Shown here piece after piece: positions 27,249 through 36,340 of a stretch of DNA of 64,000 nt. The notes beneath the pieces are model-generated. The model was not told where the DNA came from, searched no databases, and saw nothing but the letters and a program-made list of their open reading frames with translations. Where the stretch lies: assembly GCF_900239495.1 (NCBI RefSeq), contig NZ_OENE01000048.1, positions 160,027-224,026 on the forward strand. The letters run 5' to 3'. Position numbers and translations under genes: made by a program. The first letter of the stretch is position 1; each line of letters opens with the position of its first letter. This DNA comes from Tenacibaculum finnmarkense genomovar ulcerans (GTDB lineage: Bacteria > Bacteroidota > Bacteroidia > Flavobacteriales > Flavobacteriaceae).

Positions 27249-28310
27249 ATGGATACAATCCAAAACAGAATCGATGCTTTTATTAAATTAGGAGTCTTTT
27301 TAGAACAGTTTTCTCATGAGGATATTCAAAAGAAAGAAAACATTCCCCATAACGACTTATTTTTTGATGGTTTTAAACATCAATTAAAAATAGCCGAAGA
27401 AAATAATAAATGGTTTACCCGTCAAAATTTATTATTTGCCATAAAAAGTTGGGCAGAAGCTTTATCCGAAGAAAATATTCAGCAATGGATTGCTAACGAA
27501 AATTTAGGTAAAAATACGCCTAAAAATGTAGCGATTATTATGGCGGGAAATATTCCGTTGGTTGGTTTTCATGATTTTTTATCAGTATTAATTTCGGGGC
27601 ATTCGGTTTTGGTAAAACAATCATCAAACGATAAACATTTAATGCCTTTTTTAGCAAAATATTTAGAATATGTTGCACCTCAACTAAAAGGAAAAATCAC
27701 TTTCACCCAAGAAAAACTAACTGATTTTGATGCCGTTATTGCTACAGGAAGCAATAATACAGCCCGTTATTTTGAATATTATTTTAAAAATAAGCCGAGT
27801 ATTATTCGAAAAAGTAGAAATTCTGTAGCCGTTTTAACAGGAAACGAAACTGCTGAAGATTTTGAGAATTTAAGCAATGATATTTTTCATTATTTTGGAT
27901 TGGGTTGTCGTTCGGTTTCAAAATTATTTGTCCCTAAAAATTATGATTTCGAATCATTTTTTAAAGGAATGTACAACAAACAAGATATTATTAACAACGC
28001 CAAATACGCCAATAATTACGATTATAACAAAACGGTGTATTTAATGAGCGAGTTTGATATTTTAGAAAATGGTTTTTTAATGATTAAAGAAGACCCAAGC
28101 TACACCTCGCCTATTGCCACTATTTTTTATGAATATTACGATACTATTGCCGAGCTGAAAACAAAACTTGAAATCGAAAAAGAAAAAATGCAGTGTATTG
28201 TTGCCCGTAATTTTATGGAAAATGAAATTGCTTTTGGGCAAACTCAGCATCCTACATTATCCGATTATGCCGATGGCGTAAATACCTTAGCTTTTTTATC
28301 AAAAATTTAA
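27249..28310 (+). CDS. acyl-CoA reductase (LuxC-like family)
   Basis: The 353-residue protein has LuxC/acyl-CoA-reductase features: VAIIMAGNIPLVGFHDFLSVL, the nucleotide-binding-like VIATGSNNTARYFEYYF and the catalytic cysteine in YFGLGCRSVSKLFVP (about residue 222). The family reduces activated acyl groups to aldehydes with NAD(P)H; the physiological substrate in Bacteroidota is unknown. It precedes serC by 56 bases and may form one operon with serC, the SerA homologue and DUF1015. Confidence 0.8.
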   Translation: MDTIQNRIDAFIKLGVFLEQFSHEDIQKKENIPHNDLFFDGFKHQLKIAEENNKWFTRQNLLFAIKSWAEALSEENIQQWIANENLGKNTPKNVAIIMAGNIPLVGFHDFLSVLISGHSVLVKQSSNDKHLMPFLAKYLEYVAPQLKGKITFTQEKLTDFDAVIATGSNNTARYFEYYFKNKPSIIRKSRNSVAVLTGNETAEDFENLSNDIFHYFGLGCRSVSKLFVPKNYDFESFFKGMYNKQDIINNAKYANNYDYNKTVYLMSEFDILENGFLMIKEDPSYTSPIATIFYEYYDTIAELKTKLEIEKEKMQCIVARNFMENEIAFGQTQHPTLSDYADGVNTLAFLSKI

Positions 28311-28366
28311 AGTTTAACTTCCTATAAATTTTGCACCTTTGTTAGCTCATAAAAACAACATCAGCC

Positions 28367-29443
28367 ATGAAAAAACATAACTTTAGCGCAGGTCCTTGTA
28401 TTTTACCTGAAGAAGTTTTACAAAAAGCATCCGAAGCTATTATTAATTTTAATGATGATGATTTATCGTTAGTTGAAATTTCTCACAGAAGTACCTCTTT
28501 TGTAAATGTGATTGAAAATGCGCGTAGTTTAGCCTTAGAATTACTAGGTTTAGAAAACAAAGGCTATACGGCATTGTTTTTACAAGGTGGTGCAAGCAAT
28601 CAGTTTTTAATGACGGCGTATAATTTATTAAACAAAAAAGCGGCGTACTTAAATACTGGAACTTGGAGTTCAAAAGCCATAAAAGAAGCAAAATTATTCG
28701 GCGAAATTGTTACCGTTGCTTCATCCGAAGATAAAAACTTTAATTACATTCCTAAAAATTATAGCATTCCTAGCGATGCCGATTATTTTCATTGTACGAG
28801 CAATAATACTATTTACGGAACGCAAATGAAAAGTTTCCCGGAAACCGAAGTTCCTTTAATATGTGATATGAGTTCCGATATTTTTTCGCGTGAATTAGAT
28901 TTTTCAAAATTTGATTTAATTTATGCAGGCGCACAAAAAAACATGGGTCCGGCGGGAACAACGCTTGTTATTGTAAAAGATGATATTTTAGGAAAAGTGG
29001 AACGTATTATTCCTTCAATGTTAAATTATCAAACGTTTATCGACAAAGATAGCATGTTTAATACGCCTCCTGTTTTTGCGGTTTATACCTCAATGCTAAC
29101 CCTAGAATGGTTAAAAAAATTAGGTGGAATTCCGTTTATTGAAAAAGTAAACGAACAAAAATCGGCACTTTTATATGCTGAAATCGATAGAAATCCTTTA
29201 TTTACAGGAAGTGCCATAAAAGAAGATCGTAGCCATATGAATGCGACCTTTACTATTACATCGAGTATCGCATCCGAAGCTTTAAAAAATAAATTTGATA
29301 CACTTTGGAGACAAGCAAATATTAATGGTTTAGATGGTCATAGAAGTATTGGCGGATACCGTGCAAGTATGTACAATGCCTTGCCTTTATACAGTGTTCA
29401 GGCTTTGGTCGATGTGATGCAAGAACTCGAAAGAACAAGTTAA
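28367..29443 (+). CDS. serC: phosphoserine aminotransferase
   Basis: The 358-residue PLP enzyme has HNFSAGPCILPEEVL at the start, EISHRS, LFLQGGASNQF and the PLP lysine in YAGAQKNMGPAG (about residue 192). It makes 3-phosphoserine from 3-phosphohydroxypyruvate and also serves vitamin B6 synthesis. Key residues are present, in contrast to the next gene. Confidence 0.96.
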   Translation: MKKHNFSAGPCILPEEVLQKASEAIINFNDDDLSLVEISHRSTSFVNVIENARSLALELLGLENKGYTALFLQGGASNQFLMTAYNLLNKKAAYLNTGTWSSKAIKEAKLFGEIVTVASSEDKNFNYIPKNYSIPSDADYFHCTSNNTIYGTQMKSFPETEVPLICDMSSDIFSRELDFSKFDLIYAGAQKNMGPAGTTLVIVKDDILGKVERIIPSMLNYQTFIDKDSMFNTPPVFAVYTSMLTLEWLKKLGGIPFIEKVNEQKSALLYAEIDRNPLFTGSAIKEDRSHMNATFTITSSIASEALKNKFDTLWRQANINGLDGHRSIGGYRASMYNALPLYSVQALVDVMQELERTS

Positions 29444-29503
29444 TTATAAAATTACCGATTAATTTATCAATTGAAATTACCAATTAAAAGAAATATACTT
29501 TAA

Positions 29504-30460
29504 ATGAAAATATTAGTAAACGACGGAATCTTAGACGGTGGAACAACTACCCTAGAAAATGCAGGATTTGAAGTAATAACAACCAAAGTTGCGCAAGAAC
29601 AGTTAGACAATTTTATCAATGAAGAGCAAATTAATGTTGTTGTTATTAAAAACAGCACAGAAATTCATGCCGAACTGATCGATAATTGCCCTACCTTAAA
29701 ACTGATTGCAAACGCAAGCACAACGAACGATAATATTGATGTTGTTTACGCCCAAGAATGTGGTGTGCAAATTATTAATGTTTCAGATGCAAGTGCCAAT
29801 GCTGTTGCCGAATTGGTTTTTGCACACTTATTAACAATGGCTCGTTTTTTACACCAAGCCAATAGAGAAATGCCTTTAGAAGGTGATACGAGTTTTAATG
29901 CTTTAAAGAAACAATTTTCAGCAGGAACTGAAGTTCGTGGAAAAACTCTAGGGATTATAGGAATGAGTACCGAAGGGCAACAGGTAGCAAAACTTGCCTT
30001 AGGTTTAGGGATGAAAGTTATTGCCTACGATGTTGAATTTGGTGATTCAATTACAATTCCTATTGAATTTTACAACGGGCAGGCTATTGACATTGAAATC
30101 GATTTTACCTCAGCTGATGACTTATTAAAAGAAGCTGATTTTATTACGGTACATTTAGCATCCGAAGAAAATCATGTTATTGGTGTTAAAGAGTTTGAAA
30201 AAATGAAAAAAGGTGTTGGTTTTATCAACGTTTCCCAAAGTGGTTTGGTCGATGAAATTGCCCTTGTAAATGCTATTGAAAGTGGAAAAGTACAGTATGC
30301 TGGTTTAGATACTTTTGAAAATCAGCCTACGCCAGAGATTCAATTATTAATGAATCCTGAGCTGTCTTTAAGCCCTAATATCGCTTCTTTTACCGTAGAA
30401 TCACAGCATAAAATAGGAACGGAATTGGCAAATAAAATTATTAATTCATTACACGTATAA
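29504..30460 (+). CDS. degenerate SerA-type D-2-hydroxyacid dehydrogenase, probable pseudoenzyme
   Basis: The 318-residue protein matches flavobacterial 3-phosphoglycerate dehydrogenase in length, spacing and many blocks (DNIDV, VAELVFAHL, MPLEGDT, RGKTLGIIG, PTPEI, IGTELA). The functional residues are changed. The nucleotide loop GFGRIG is GMSTEG (153-158), the catalytic Arg of the ARGG motif is Gln (SQSG, Q245), the catalytic His of TPHIGA is Asn (SPNIAS, N292), and the substrate-binding GRGGVG is NASTTN (70-75). The catalytic Glu (E272) remains. The frame is open and unbroken. Its place after serC and before DUF1015 matches the normal serA position. It may be regulatory, or have a new activity; a true serA should be elsewhere. 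Confidence 0.75.
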   Translation: MKILVNDGILDGGTTTLENAGFEVITTKVAQEQLDNFINEEQINVVVIKNSTEIHAELIDNCPTLKLIANASTTNDNIDVVYAQECGVQIINVSDASANAVAELVFAHLLTMARFLHQANREMPLEGDTSFNALKKQFSAGTEVRGKTLGIIGMSTEGQQVAKLALGLGMKVIAYDVEFGDSITIPIEFYNGQAIDIEIDFTSADDLLKEADFITVHLASEENHVIGVKEFEKMKKGVGFINVSQSGLVDEIALVNAIESGKVQYAGLDTFENQPTPEIQLLMNPELSLSPNIASFTVESQHKIGTELANKIINSLHV

Positions 30461-30473
30461 ATTTAAATTATTA

Positions 30474-31712
30474 ATGGCAATTGTAAAACCGTTTAAAGCT
30501 GTTAGAGCTACTAGAGACAAGGTGGGGTTGGTTTCGTCAAAATCGTATGAAATTTATAGCCCAGAAATGTTAAATGCTAAATTAGCGTTTAATCCTTATA
30601 CATTTTTACATGTTTTAAACCCTGGTTATAAATATCATAAACAAGATATTACAGGCGAACAACGCTTTAAATTGGTACACAATCGGTATTTAGAATTTAA
30701 AGATGATGGTATTTTTACCAAAGATAAGGTTGCGGGGTTTTATATTTATCAAAAAACAACCGCAACGGCATCTTTTTGTGGTATTATTGCAGCAACTTCT
30801 GTGGATGATTATCATAATAATGTCATTAAAAAACACGAAGGAACGCTTCAGGAAAGAGAGTTATTATTTGAAAATTATTTAAAAAATACGGGGTTTAATA
30901 CCGAACCTGTATTGCTTACTTATCCTGATAATAGTGTTATTACCGCTATTATTAAAAAATATAAAGCAACTAGAGCCGAATATGAATTTTCAACCACCGA
31001 TAAAGAGCATCATTTGTTATGGCTGGTTGATAATAAAGAGGATATTGCACAAATAACCACTGCTTTTCAAGCAATCGATACCTTGTATATAGCCGATGGG
31101 CATCATCGGTCTACCTCTGCTTGTTTATTGGCTAAAAACTTAGCCAAAGAAAACCCGAATCATACAGGAAATGAAAAATATAACTTTTTTATGAGTTATT
31201 TATTGCCTGAAAGTCAATTGAGTATTTATGAATTTAATCGATTTATTACTGATTTAAACGGCCTAACTCCTGAAGAATTTTTAATTGAATTAGATACTTT
31301 TTTTAGAATAGAAAACAGGGGACAAGAATTATACAAACCCAAAGAAAAGCATCAATTTAGCATGTATTTAAATGGCGAATTTTATGCCTTAAATTTACGC
31401 TTATCAAGATATAAATTTACAGATGCTTTAAGTAAATTAGATGCGCAAGTTTTATATACTACTGTTTTAAAACCTATTTTAGGCATCGATGATATTCGAA
31501 ATGCGTCTAAAATTTTATATTCTCAAGATAAATCGGATGGTTTAGAATTAAAAACAAAAGTTGATAGCGGTAAATTTAAAGTTTCCTTCGGAATGCTACC
31601 AACCGCTATTAATGAGCTTAAGCAAATTGTAGATGCCGATATGTTAATGCCACCAAAAACAACCTATATAGAGCCTAAGTTAAGAAGTGCTTTAACTATT
31701 TACGAGTTTTAG
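30474..31712 (+). CDS. DUF1015 family protein
   Basis: The 412-residue protein has the family features VKPFKAVRATRDKVGLVSSKSYE, FYIYQ, and the histidine-rich IADGHHRSTSA (about residues 203-213). DUF1015 has no established biochemical function and is often found beside serA/serC in bacteria. It starts 13 bases after the SerA homologue, so the two are co-transcribed. Confidence 0.88.
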   Translation: MAIVKPFKAVRATRDKVGLVSSKSYEIYSPEMLNAKLAFNPYTFLHVLNPGYKYHKQDITGEQRFKLVHNRYLEFKDDGIFTKDKVAGFYIYQKTTATASFCGIIAATSVDDYHNNVIKKHEGTLQERELLFENYLKNTGFNTEPVLLTYPDNSVITAIIKKYKATRAEYEFSTTDKEHHLLWLVDNKEDIAQITTAFQAIDTLYIADGHHRSTSACLLAKNLAKENPNHTGNEKYNFFMSYLLPESQLSIYEFNRFITDLNGLTPEEFLIELDTFFRIENRGQELYKPKEKHQFSMYLNGEFYALNLRLSRYKFTDALSKLDAQVLYTTVLKPILGIDDIRNASKILYSQDKSDGLELKTKVDSGKFKVSFGMLPTAINELKQIVDADMLMPPKTTYIEPKLRSALTIYEF

Positions 31713-31765
31713 CCCATTAAAAAACATCAAAATAATAGCAAGAAATATCTTGAAAAAACAATAAA

Positions 31766-32431
31766 ATGACAGGAATTAAAGAAAATCTTATCGAAATAAA
31801 AAAAACAATTCCAGCAAATGTAACTTTAGTTGCTGTTTCAAAAACCAAGCCTATTGCCGATATTCAAGAAGCTTACGATGCTGGGCAACGAATATTTGGT
31901 GAGAATAAAATTCAAGAAATGGCGGCAAAATTTGATGCGTTGCCAAAAGACATCGAATGGCATATGATTGGGCATTTACAAAGTAACAAAGTTAAATATA
32001 TGGCGCATTTTGTAAATTTAATTCATGGTGTTGACAGCTTTAAAACCTTAAAAGAAATTAACAAACAAGCAAAAAAACACGACCGTGTAATTAATTGTTT
32101 ATTACAAGCTCGTATTGCCAAGGAAGAAACAAAATTTGGCTTGTCATTTTTAGATATTGACACTATTATTTCATCCGAAGAACTTTTAGCTCTTCAAAAT
32201 ATAAAGATTGTAGGCTTTATGGGAATGGCTACTTTTACCCAAAACCAAGAACAATTAACGGATGAATTTACAGCTTTAGCACACTTTTTCAACCAAAGTA
32301 AAAAACAACATACTGATTTAAAAATATTATCAATGGGAATGAGTGGTGATTATCAGCTAGCTATAAAAAATGGCAGTACTATGGTGCGAATTGGTAGCGC
32401 TATTTTTGGCGTTCGAAATTATATTGTTTAG
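31766..32431 (+). CDS. YggS-family PLP homeostasis protein
   Basis: The 221-residue PLP-binding TIM barrel has VAVSKTKPI (PLP lysine near residue 29), FGENKIQEM, WHMIGHLQSNK and LSMGMSGDYQLAI. YggS/PLPBP proteins buffer pyridoxal phosphate and have no known enzymatic turnover. It lies 53 bases after the DUF1015 gene. Confidence 0.95.
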   Translation: MTGIKENLIEIKKTIPANVTLVAVSKTKPIADIQEAYDAGQRIFGENKIQEMAAKFDALPKDIEWHMIGHLQSNKVKYMAHFVNLIHGVDSFKTLKEINKQAKKHDRVINCLLQARIAKEETKFGLSFLDIDTIISSEELLALQNIKIVGFMGMATFTQNQEQLTDEFTALAHFFNQSKKQHTDLKILSMGMSGDYQLAIKNGSTMVRIGSAIFGVRNYIV

Positions 32432-32461
32432 TTTTACATTTATCAGTTTAAAAAAAAAGAT

Positions 32462-33556
32462 TTGTACGCAATTTTAGATATTGAAACCACAGGAGGAAAA
32501 TTTAACGAAGAAGGTATTACAGAAATTGCCATTCATAAATTTGACGGTCATCAAGTTGTTGACCAGTTTATTAGTTTGGTTAATCCTGAACGAGAAATAC
32601 AAGAGTTTGTTGTTAAATTAACAGGGATTAACAGTAATATGCTTCGCAATGCTCCTAAATTTTATGAGGTAGCAAAACGCATTCTTGAAATTACAGAAGA
32701 CTGTATTATTATAGCACATAATGCGAGTTTTGATTATCGAATTTTACGCACAGAATTTGACCGCTTAGGATATGATTACCAAAGAAATACCCTTTGTACG
32801 GTTGCCCTTAGTAAAAAGCTAATTCCGGAAGCACCTTCACATAGTTTAGGTAAATTATGTAGGTTTATCGGTATTCCAATGAGCGACAGACATAGAGCCA
32901 ATGGTGATGCCTTGGCAACCATACAATTGTTCAAATTGTTACTAGAAAAAGATACGGATAAAAGTATTATTCAGAAATCTATAAAATATGCCGATAACAG
33001 GCACGTAAAACAACGTTATTTAAAAATTTTAGATAAATTACCCGAAAAAGAAGGGCTTTTTTATGTGCATAGTGAACAAGGTGTTATTATTTTTATCGGT
33101 AGGGGTAAAAATATAAAACATGAAGTAAATAAACTTCTTTTAAAAGACAGTCCTAAAGGGCTAAAAATAATAAAAAGAATACACGAAATTACCTATCAAG
33201 AAACAGGGAATTTACTTTTTACCCGCTTAAAATATCATTTAGAACTGCTTAAATTAAAACCTAAGTATAATGTTATCCGTAAGCCAAAAATTTCTACTAA
33301 AAACTTTAATCACGATAATTTATTAGTGATTGATAAAGGAAGAACTCCTGAAGAAAATGCCGTTATTTTAATTGAAAATAATATGGTTGTAGGCTATACA
33401 TATACCAGTTTGGCTTTTCAAGAAAATCAATTGGCTATTTTAAAACCCATGCTAACACCTATTGAAAATACGGAATTAGCGAAAACGATTATTAAAAATT
33501 ATTTACTTAAAAATAAGGTATCAAAAATAGTACGATTAGCCGTTGAAAATCAATAA
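32462..33556 (+). CDS. DnaQ-type 3'-5' exonuclease fused to a GIY-YIG-like domain
   Basis: The start is TTG (32462), giving the family N-terminus MYAILDIETTGG. The first ~170 residues hold the DEDDh exonuclease motifs: DIETTG, AHNASFDYRIL and HRANGDALAT. Residues about 195-275 resemble the UvrC-type GIY-YIG nuclease (GLFYVHSEQGVIIFIGRGKNI ... KLKPKYNVI) but with a degenerate GIY element. This arrangement is seen in PolIII-epsilon-like/UvrC-like proteins of Bacteroidota and Gram-positives. A role in DNA repair is likely. Confidence 0.85.
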   Translation: MYAILDIETTGGKFNEEGITEIAIHKFDGHQVVDQFISLVNPEREIQEFVVKLTGINSNMLRNAPKFYEVAKRILEITEDCIIIAHNASFDYRILRTEFDRLGYDYQRNTLCTVALSKKLIPEAPSHSLGKLCRFIGIPMSDRHRANGDALATIQLFKLLLEKDTDKSIIQKSIKYADNRHVKQRYLKILDKLPEKEGLFYVHSEQGVIIFIGRGKNIKHEVNKLLLKDSPKGLKIIKRIHEITYQETGNLLFTRLKYHLELLKLKPKYNVIRKPKISTKNFNHDNLLVIDKGRTPEENAVILIENNMVVGYTYTSLAFQENQLAILKPMLTPIENTELAKTIIKNYLLKNKVSKIVRLAVENQ

Positions 33557-33594
33557 AAACCATTAAAATCGTTAAAACTGTTAAAAAAAAACAC

Positions 33595-34413
33595 TTGAAA
33601 AAAAACATTAAAAACTGGAAAGAAACTCTTCATGAAGTAATTTATGAAGCCGATACCTCAGGTGGTAAATTATTTGATATCGTTTTATTAATTGCCATAC
33701 TTGCGAGTATTTTACTAGTGATGCTCGAAAGTGTGGAAAGTATTAATGCAAAACACGGAACGCTTTTAAATATTTCTGAATGGATTATTACAGGGTTATT
33801 TTCAATCGAATATATTGCTCGAATTGTTTCGATAAAAAAACCATCGAAATATATTTTTAGTTTCTATGGAATTATTGATTTACTGTCAACTTTACCAAAA
33901 TATTTGGCAATTTTCTTTACAGGAACACACAGTTTAGTCGCTTTAAGAGCCTTGCGATTGCTACGGGTTTTTAGAATTTTAAAACTCGCTCGCTTTGTTG
34001 GAGAGTCTAATAATTTTATGAAAGCCTTAAAAGCAAGCAGAACAAAAATTACCGTTTTCTTATTTTTTGTATTGATTTTATGCGTTATTTTAGGAACTAT
34101 TATGTACTTAATTGAAGGCGGAGAAAACGGTTTTACAAGCATTCCTCGAAGCGTTTACTGGGCGGTAGTAACCTTAACCACGGTTGGTTATGGCGACATT
34201 GCGCCACACACACCTTTTGGGCAGTTTGTAGCGAGTATTATTATGATTTTAGGATACGGAATTATTGCCGTTCCCACAGGAATTGTAAGTGCTGAAATGG
34301 TCAAAGTAAACGAGCTTGATTTAAACACACAATCATGCCCAAACTGTTCGTATGAAGGGCATGATGATGATGCACTTTTTTGCAATCACTGCGGAAATAA
34401 ATTACACGATTAA
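33595..34413 (+). CDS. voltage-gated-type potassium channel with C-terminal zinc ribbon
   Basis: Starts at TTG. The 272-residue protein has about six membrane helices, an arginine-rich S4-like helix (LRALRLLRVFRILKLARF), the K+ selectivity filter TLTTVGYGDIAP (about residues 196-207) and a pore-lining S6. The last 30 residues form a four-cysteine zinc ribbon (CPNCSYEGHDDDALFCNHCGNKL), an uncommon cytoplasmic tail that may assemble or regulate the tetramer. It lies 38 bases downstream of the exonuclease gene. Confidence 0.9.
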   Translation: MKKNIKNWKETLHEVIYEADTSGGKLFDIVLLIAILASILLVMLESVESINAKHGTLLNISEWIITGLFSIEYIARIVSIKKPSKYIFSFYGIIDLLSTLPKYLAIFFTGTHSLVALRALRLLRVFRILKLARFVGESNNFMKALKASRTKITVFLFFVLILCVILGTIMYLIEGGENGFTSIPRSVYWAVVTLTTVGYGDIAPHTPFGQFVASIIMILGYGIIAVPTGIVSAEMVKVNELDLNTQSCPNCSYEGHDDDALFCNHCGNKLHD

Positions 34414-34428
34414 ATTTACACAATTAAA

Positions 34429-35331
34429 ATGAAAAACACCCTAATTACCATTGTTGGTGCTACGGCAATCGGAAAAACAGCATTAAGTATAAAACTTGCA
34501 CAGCATTTTAATTGCAGTATTATTTCTTGTGATTCTCGTCAGTTTTTTAAAGAAATGAGCATCGGAACTGCGGTTCCTTCTTCGGAAGAATTGGAAGCTG
34601 CACCACATCATTTTATTCAAAATAGAAGTGTTTTTGAAGAATATTCTGTCGGACAATTTGAAAAAGATGCACTCGCTAAATTAGACGAATTGTTTACTGA
34701 AAATCCTGTGCAAATTATGGTTGGCGGTAGCGGATTATATATTGATGCCGTTTTAAAAGGCTTAGATTATTTTCCTGAAGTTGATGCTAGTATCAGAGAA
34801 AAACTAACCAAAGAGCTTGAAGAAAATGGCATCGAAAAACTTCAAGAACAACTCAAAGAACTCGATATTGAAACTTATAATACTATTACGATTGATAATC
34901 CGCATCGGGTAATGCGTGCTTTAGAGGTTTGTATTGGTTCGGGCAAAACATACAGTTCTTTTAAAAACAAACCCAAAGCGCCTCGTAATTTTGAAGTTAT
35001 CAAAATCGGTTTAACTGCCGACAGACAAATTATGTACGACCGAATTAATAAACGTGTTGATATTATGTTAGAAAACGGTTTGCTTGAAGAGGCTAAAAAA
35101 ATGCAAGCTCATAAAGGTTTAACCGCTTTAAAAACTGTTGGATATCGCGAATTATTTGAATATTTTGAAGGGAATTTTACCAAAGAATTTGCCATTGAAG
35201 AAATTAAGAAAAATACCCGCCGTTTTGCAAAACGACAAGGAACTTGGTTTCGTAGAGATACCCAAATTAATTGGTTCGATTTTCAAGATGATATTCAACA
35301 AATTATTACTTGTTTAGAAGATAAAATATAA
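34429..35331 (+). CDS. miaA: tRNA dimethylallyltransferase
   Basis: The 300-residue protein has the P-loop GATAIGKTALS, the DSRQFFKEMSIGTA motif and VGGSGLYIDAVLKGLD. The C-terminal KKNTRRFAKRQGTWFRRD motif binds the tRNA anticodon arm. It adds a dimethylallyl group to A37 of tRNAs reading UNN codons. It starts 15 bases after the channel gene. Confidence 0.97.
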   Translation: MKNTLITIVGATAIGKTALSIKLAQHFNCSIISCDSRQFFKEMSIGTAVPSSEELEAAPHHFIQNRSVFEEYSVGQFEKDALAKLDELFTENPVQIMVGGSGLYIDAVLKGLDYFPEVDASIREKLTKELEENGIEKLQEQLKELDIETYNTITIDNPHRVMRALEVCIGSGKTYSSFKNKPKAPRNFEVIKIGLTADRQIMYDRINKRVDIMLENGLLEEAKKMQAHKGLTALKTVGYRELFEYFEGNFTKEFAIEEIKKNTRRFAKRQGTWFRRDTQINWFDFQDDIQQIITCLEDKI

Positions 35332-35345
35332 ACTATTTTTAACAG

Positions 35346-36182
35346 ATGCATCAACAATTAAAAGACTTACAATTACAATATGAAGGCTTTTTAAAAACAC
35401 CTTTTCTATGGAATGGAAAAGGTGTTTTTGGTTTACAGCAATTTGAAATAAATGCTACAAAAACAGCTTCTTTTTTAGTAGAAATTACAAAAATCCCACG
35501 CTTAGGAAAATTAGTGGAACGTTTTGTTTCTTTTGAATTTAAACAAGATAAACGCCTTCAAATTATTGCCGAAAATATTCAAATTCAACAAGAAAAAATT
35601 ACCCTTGGCGAATTAGATTGCTTGCTTTTAAAAGATGAAAAACCAATTCATGTAGAAATTATCTATAAGTTTTATTTGTATGATATTTCAGCCAGTAATA
35701 CAGAAATTGAACGCTGGATTGGTCCTAATAAAAAAGATTCTTTGGTTCAAAAATTAACCAAACTTAAAGAAAAACAACTGCCACTGCTCTATTCTAAACA
35801 ATGTGAAAACTACTTAAAAACACTAAATTTAGAAGCTAAAAATCTGGAACAACAACTTTATTTTAAAGCACAGTTATTTGTTCCTTTGAATGATTTTAAG
35901 CAAGAACATCACAAAGAAAATATTAAATTTCCGCTAATTAATAATGATTGTATTATTGGTTTTTATGTTACTTTACAGCAATTAAATCAATTTAAAGATT
36001 ATAAATTTTATATTCCAACAAAACATAATTGGCTCGTACAGCCTCACAGCAATACAAACTGGTTAAATTTTAATGATTTTATCACAAATCTTCAACCACT
36101 TTTAAACCAAGAAAGAGCGCCACTTTGTTGGTTGAAAAAGTCAAATGGTGAATTGTTGAAGTTTTTTGTTATTTGGTGGTAA
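35346..36182 (+). CDS. DUF1853 family protein
   Basis: The 278-residue soluble protein has family-like segments: FLKTPFLWNG near the start, GELDCLLLKDEKPIHVEIIYKFYLYD (a nuclease-like D-x-L...E-x-K pattern, about residues 95-120) and WIGPNKKDSL. The E-x-K arrangement recalls PD-(D/E)xK nucleases, but this is inference. It follows miaA by 14 bases and RS copy 4 lies just downstream. Confidence 0.7.
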   Translation: MHQQLKDLQLQYEGFLKTPFLWNGKGVFGLQQFEINATKTASFLVEITKIPRLGKLVERFVSFEFKQDKRLQIIAENIQIQQEKITLGELDCLLLKDEKPIHVEIIYKFYLYDISASNTEIERWIGPNKKDSLVQKLTKLKEKQLPLLYSKQCENYLKTLNLEAKNLEQQLYFKAQLFVPLNDFKQEHHKENIKFPLINNDCIIGFYVTLQQLNQFKDYKFYIPTKHNWLVQPHSNTNWLNFNDFITNLQPLLNQERAPLCWLKKSNGELLKFFVIWW

Positions 36183-36224
36183 CTTGTTCTTTTAATAGCA
36201 AAAATAATGTTTTGTGTAAGAAAC

Positions 36225-36312
36225 CCTAGCCCCGATTGAAGCTTTGTTTGAGCTCTTTTTTTGATTTTTCTTCAAAAAAAAGCGAGTGCGGAAAGCGGGA
36301 AATTGCTTCAAA
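36225..36312 (+). repeat. RS element, copy 4
   Basis: CCTAGCCCCGATTGAAGC ... GAGCTC, a shorter core, then GAGTGCGGAAAGCGGG and AAATTGCTTCAAAT. It sits in the 158-base convergent gap. With inverted copy 5 it brackets the EamA gene. Confidence 0.85.
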
Positions 36313-36340
36313 TAATAAACAAATAAATTACAAACAACAC

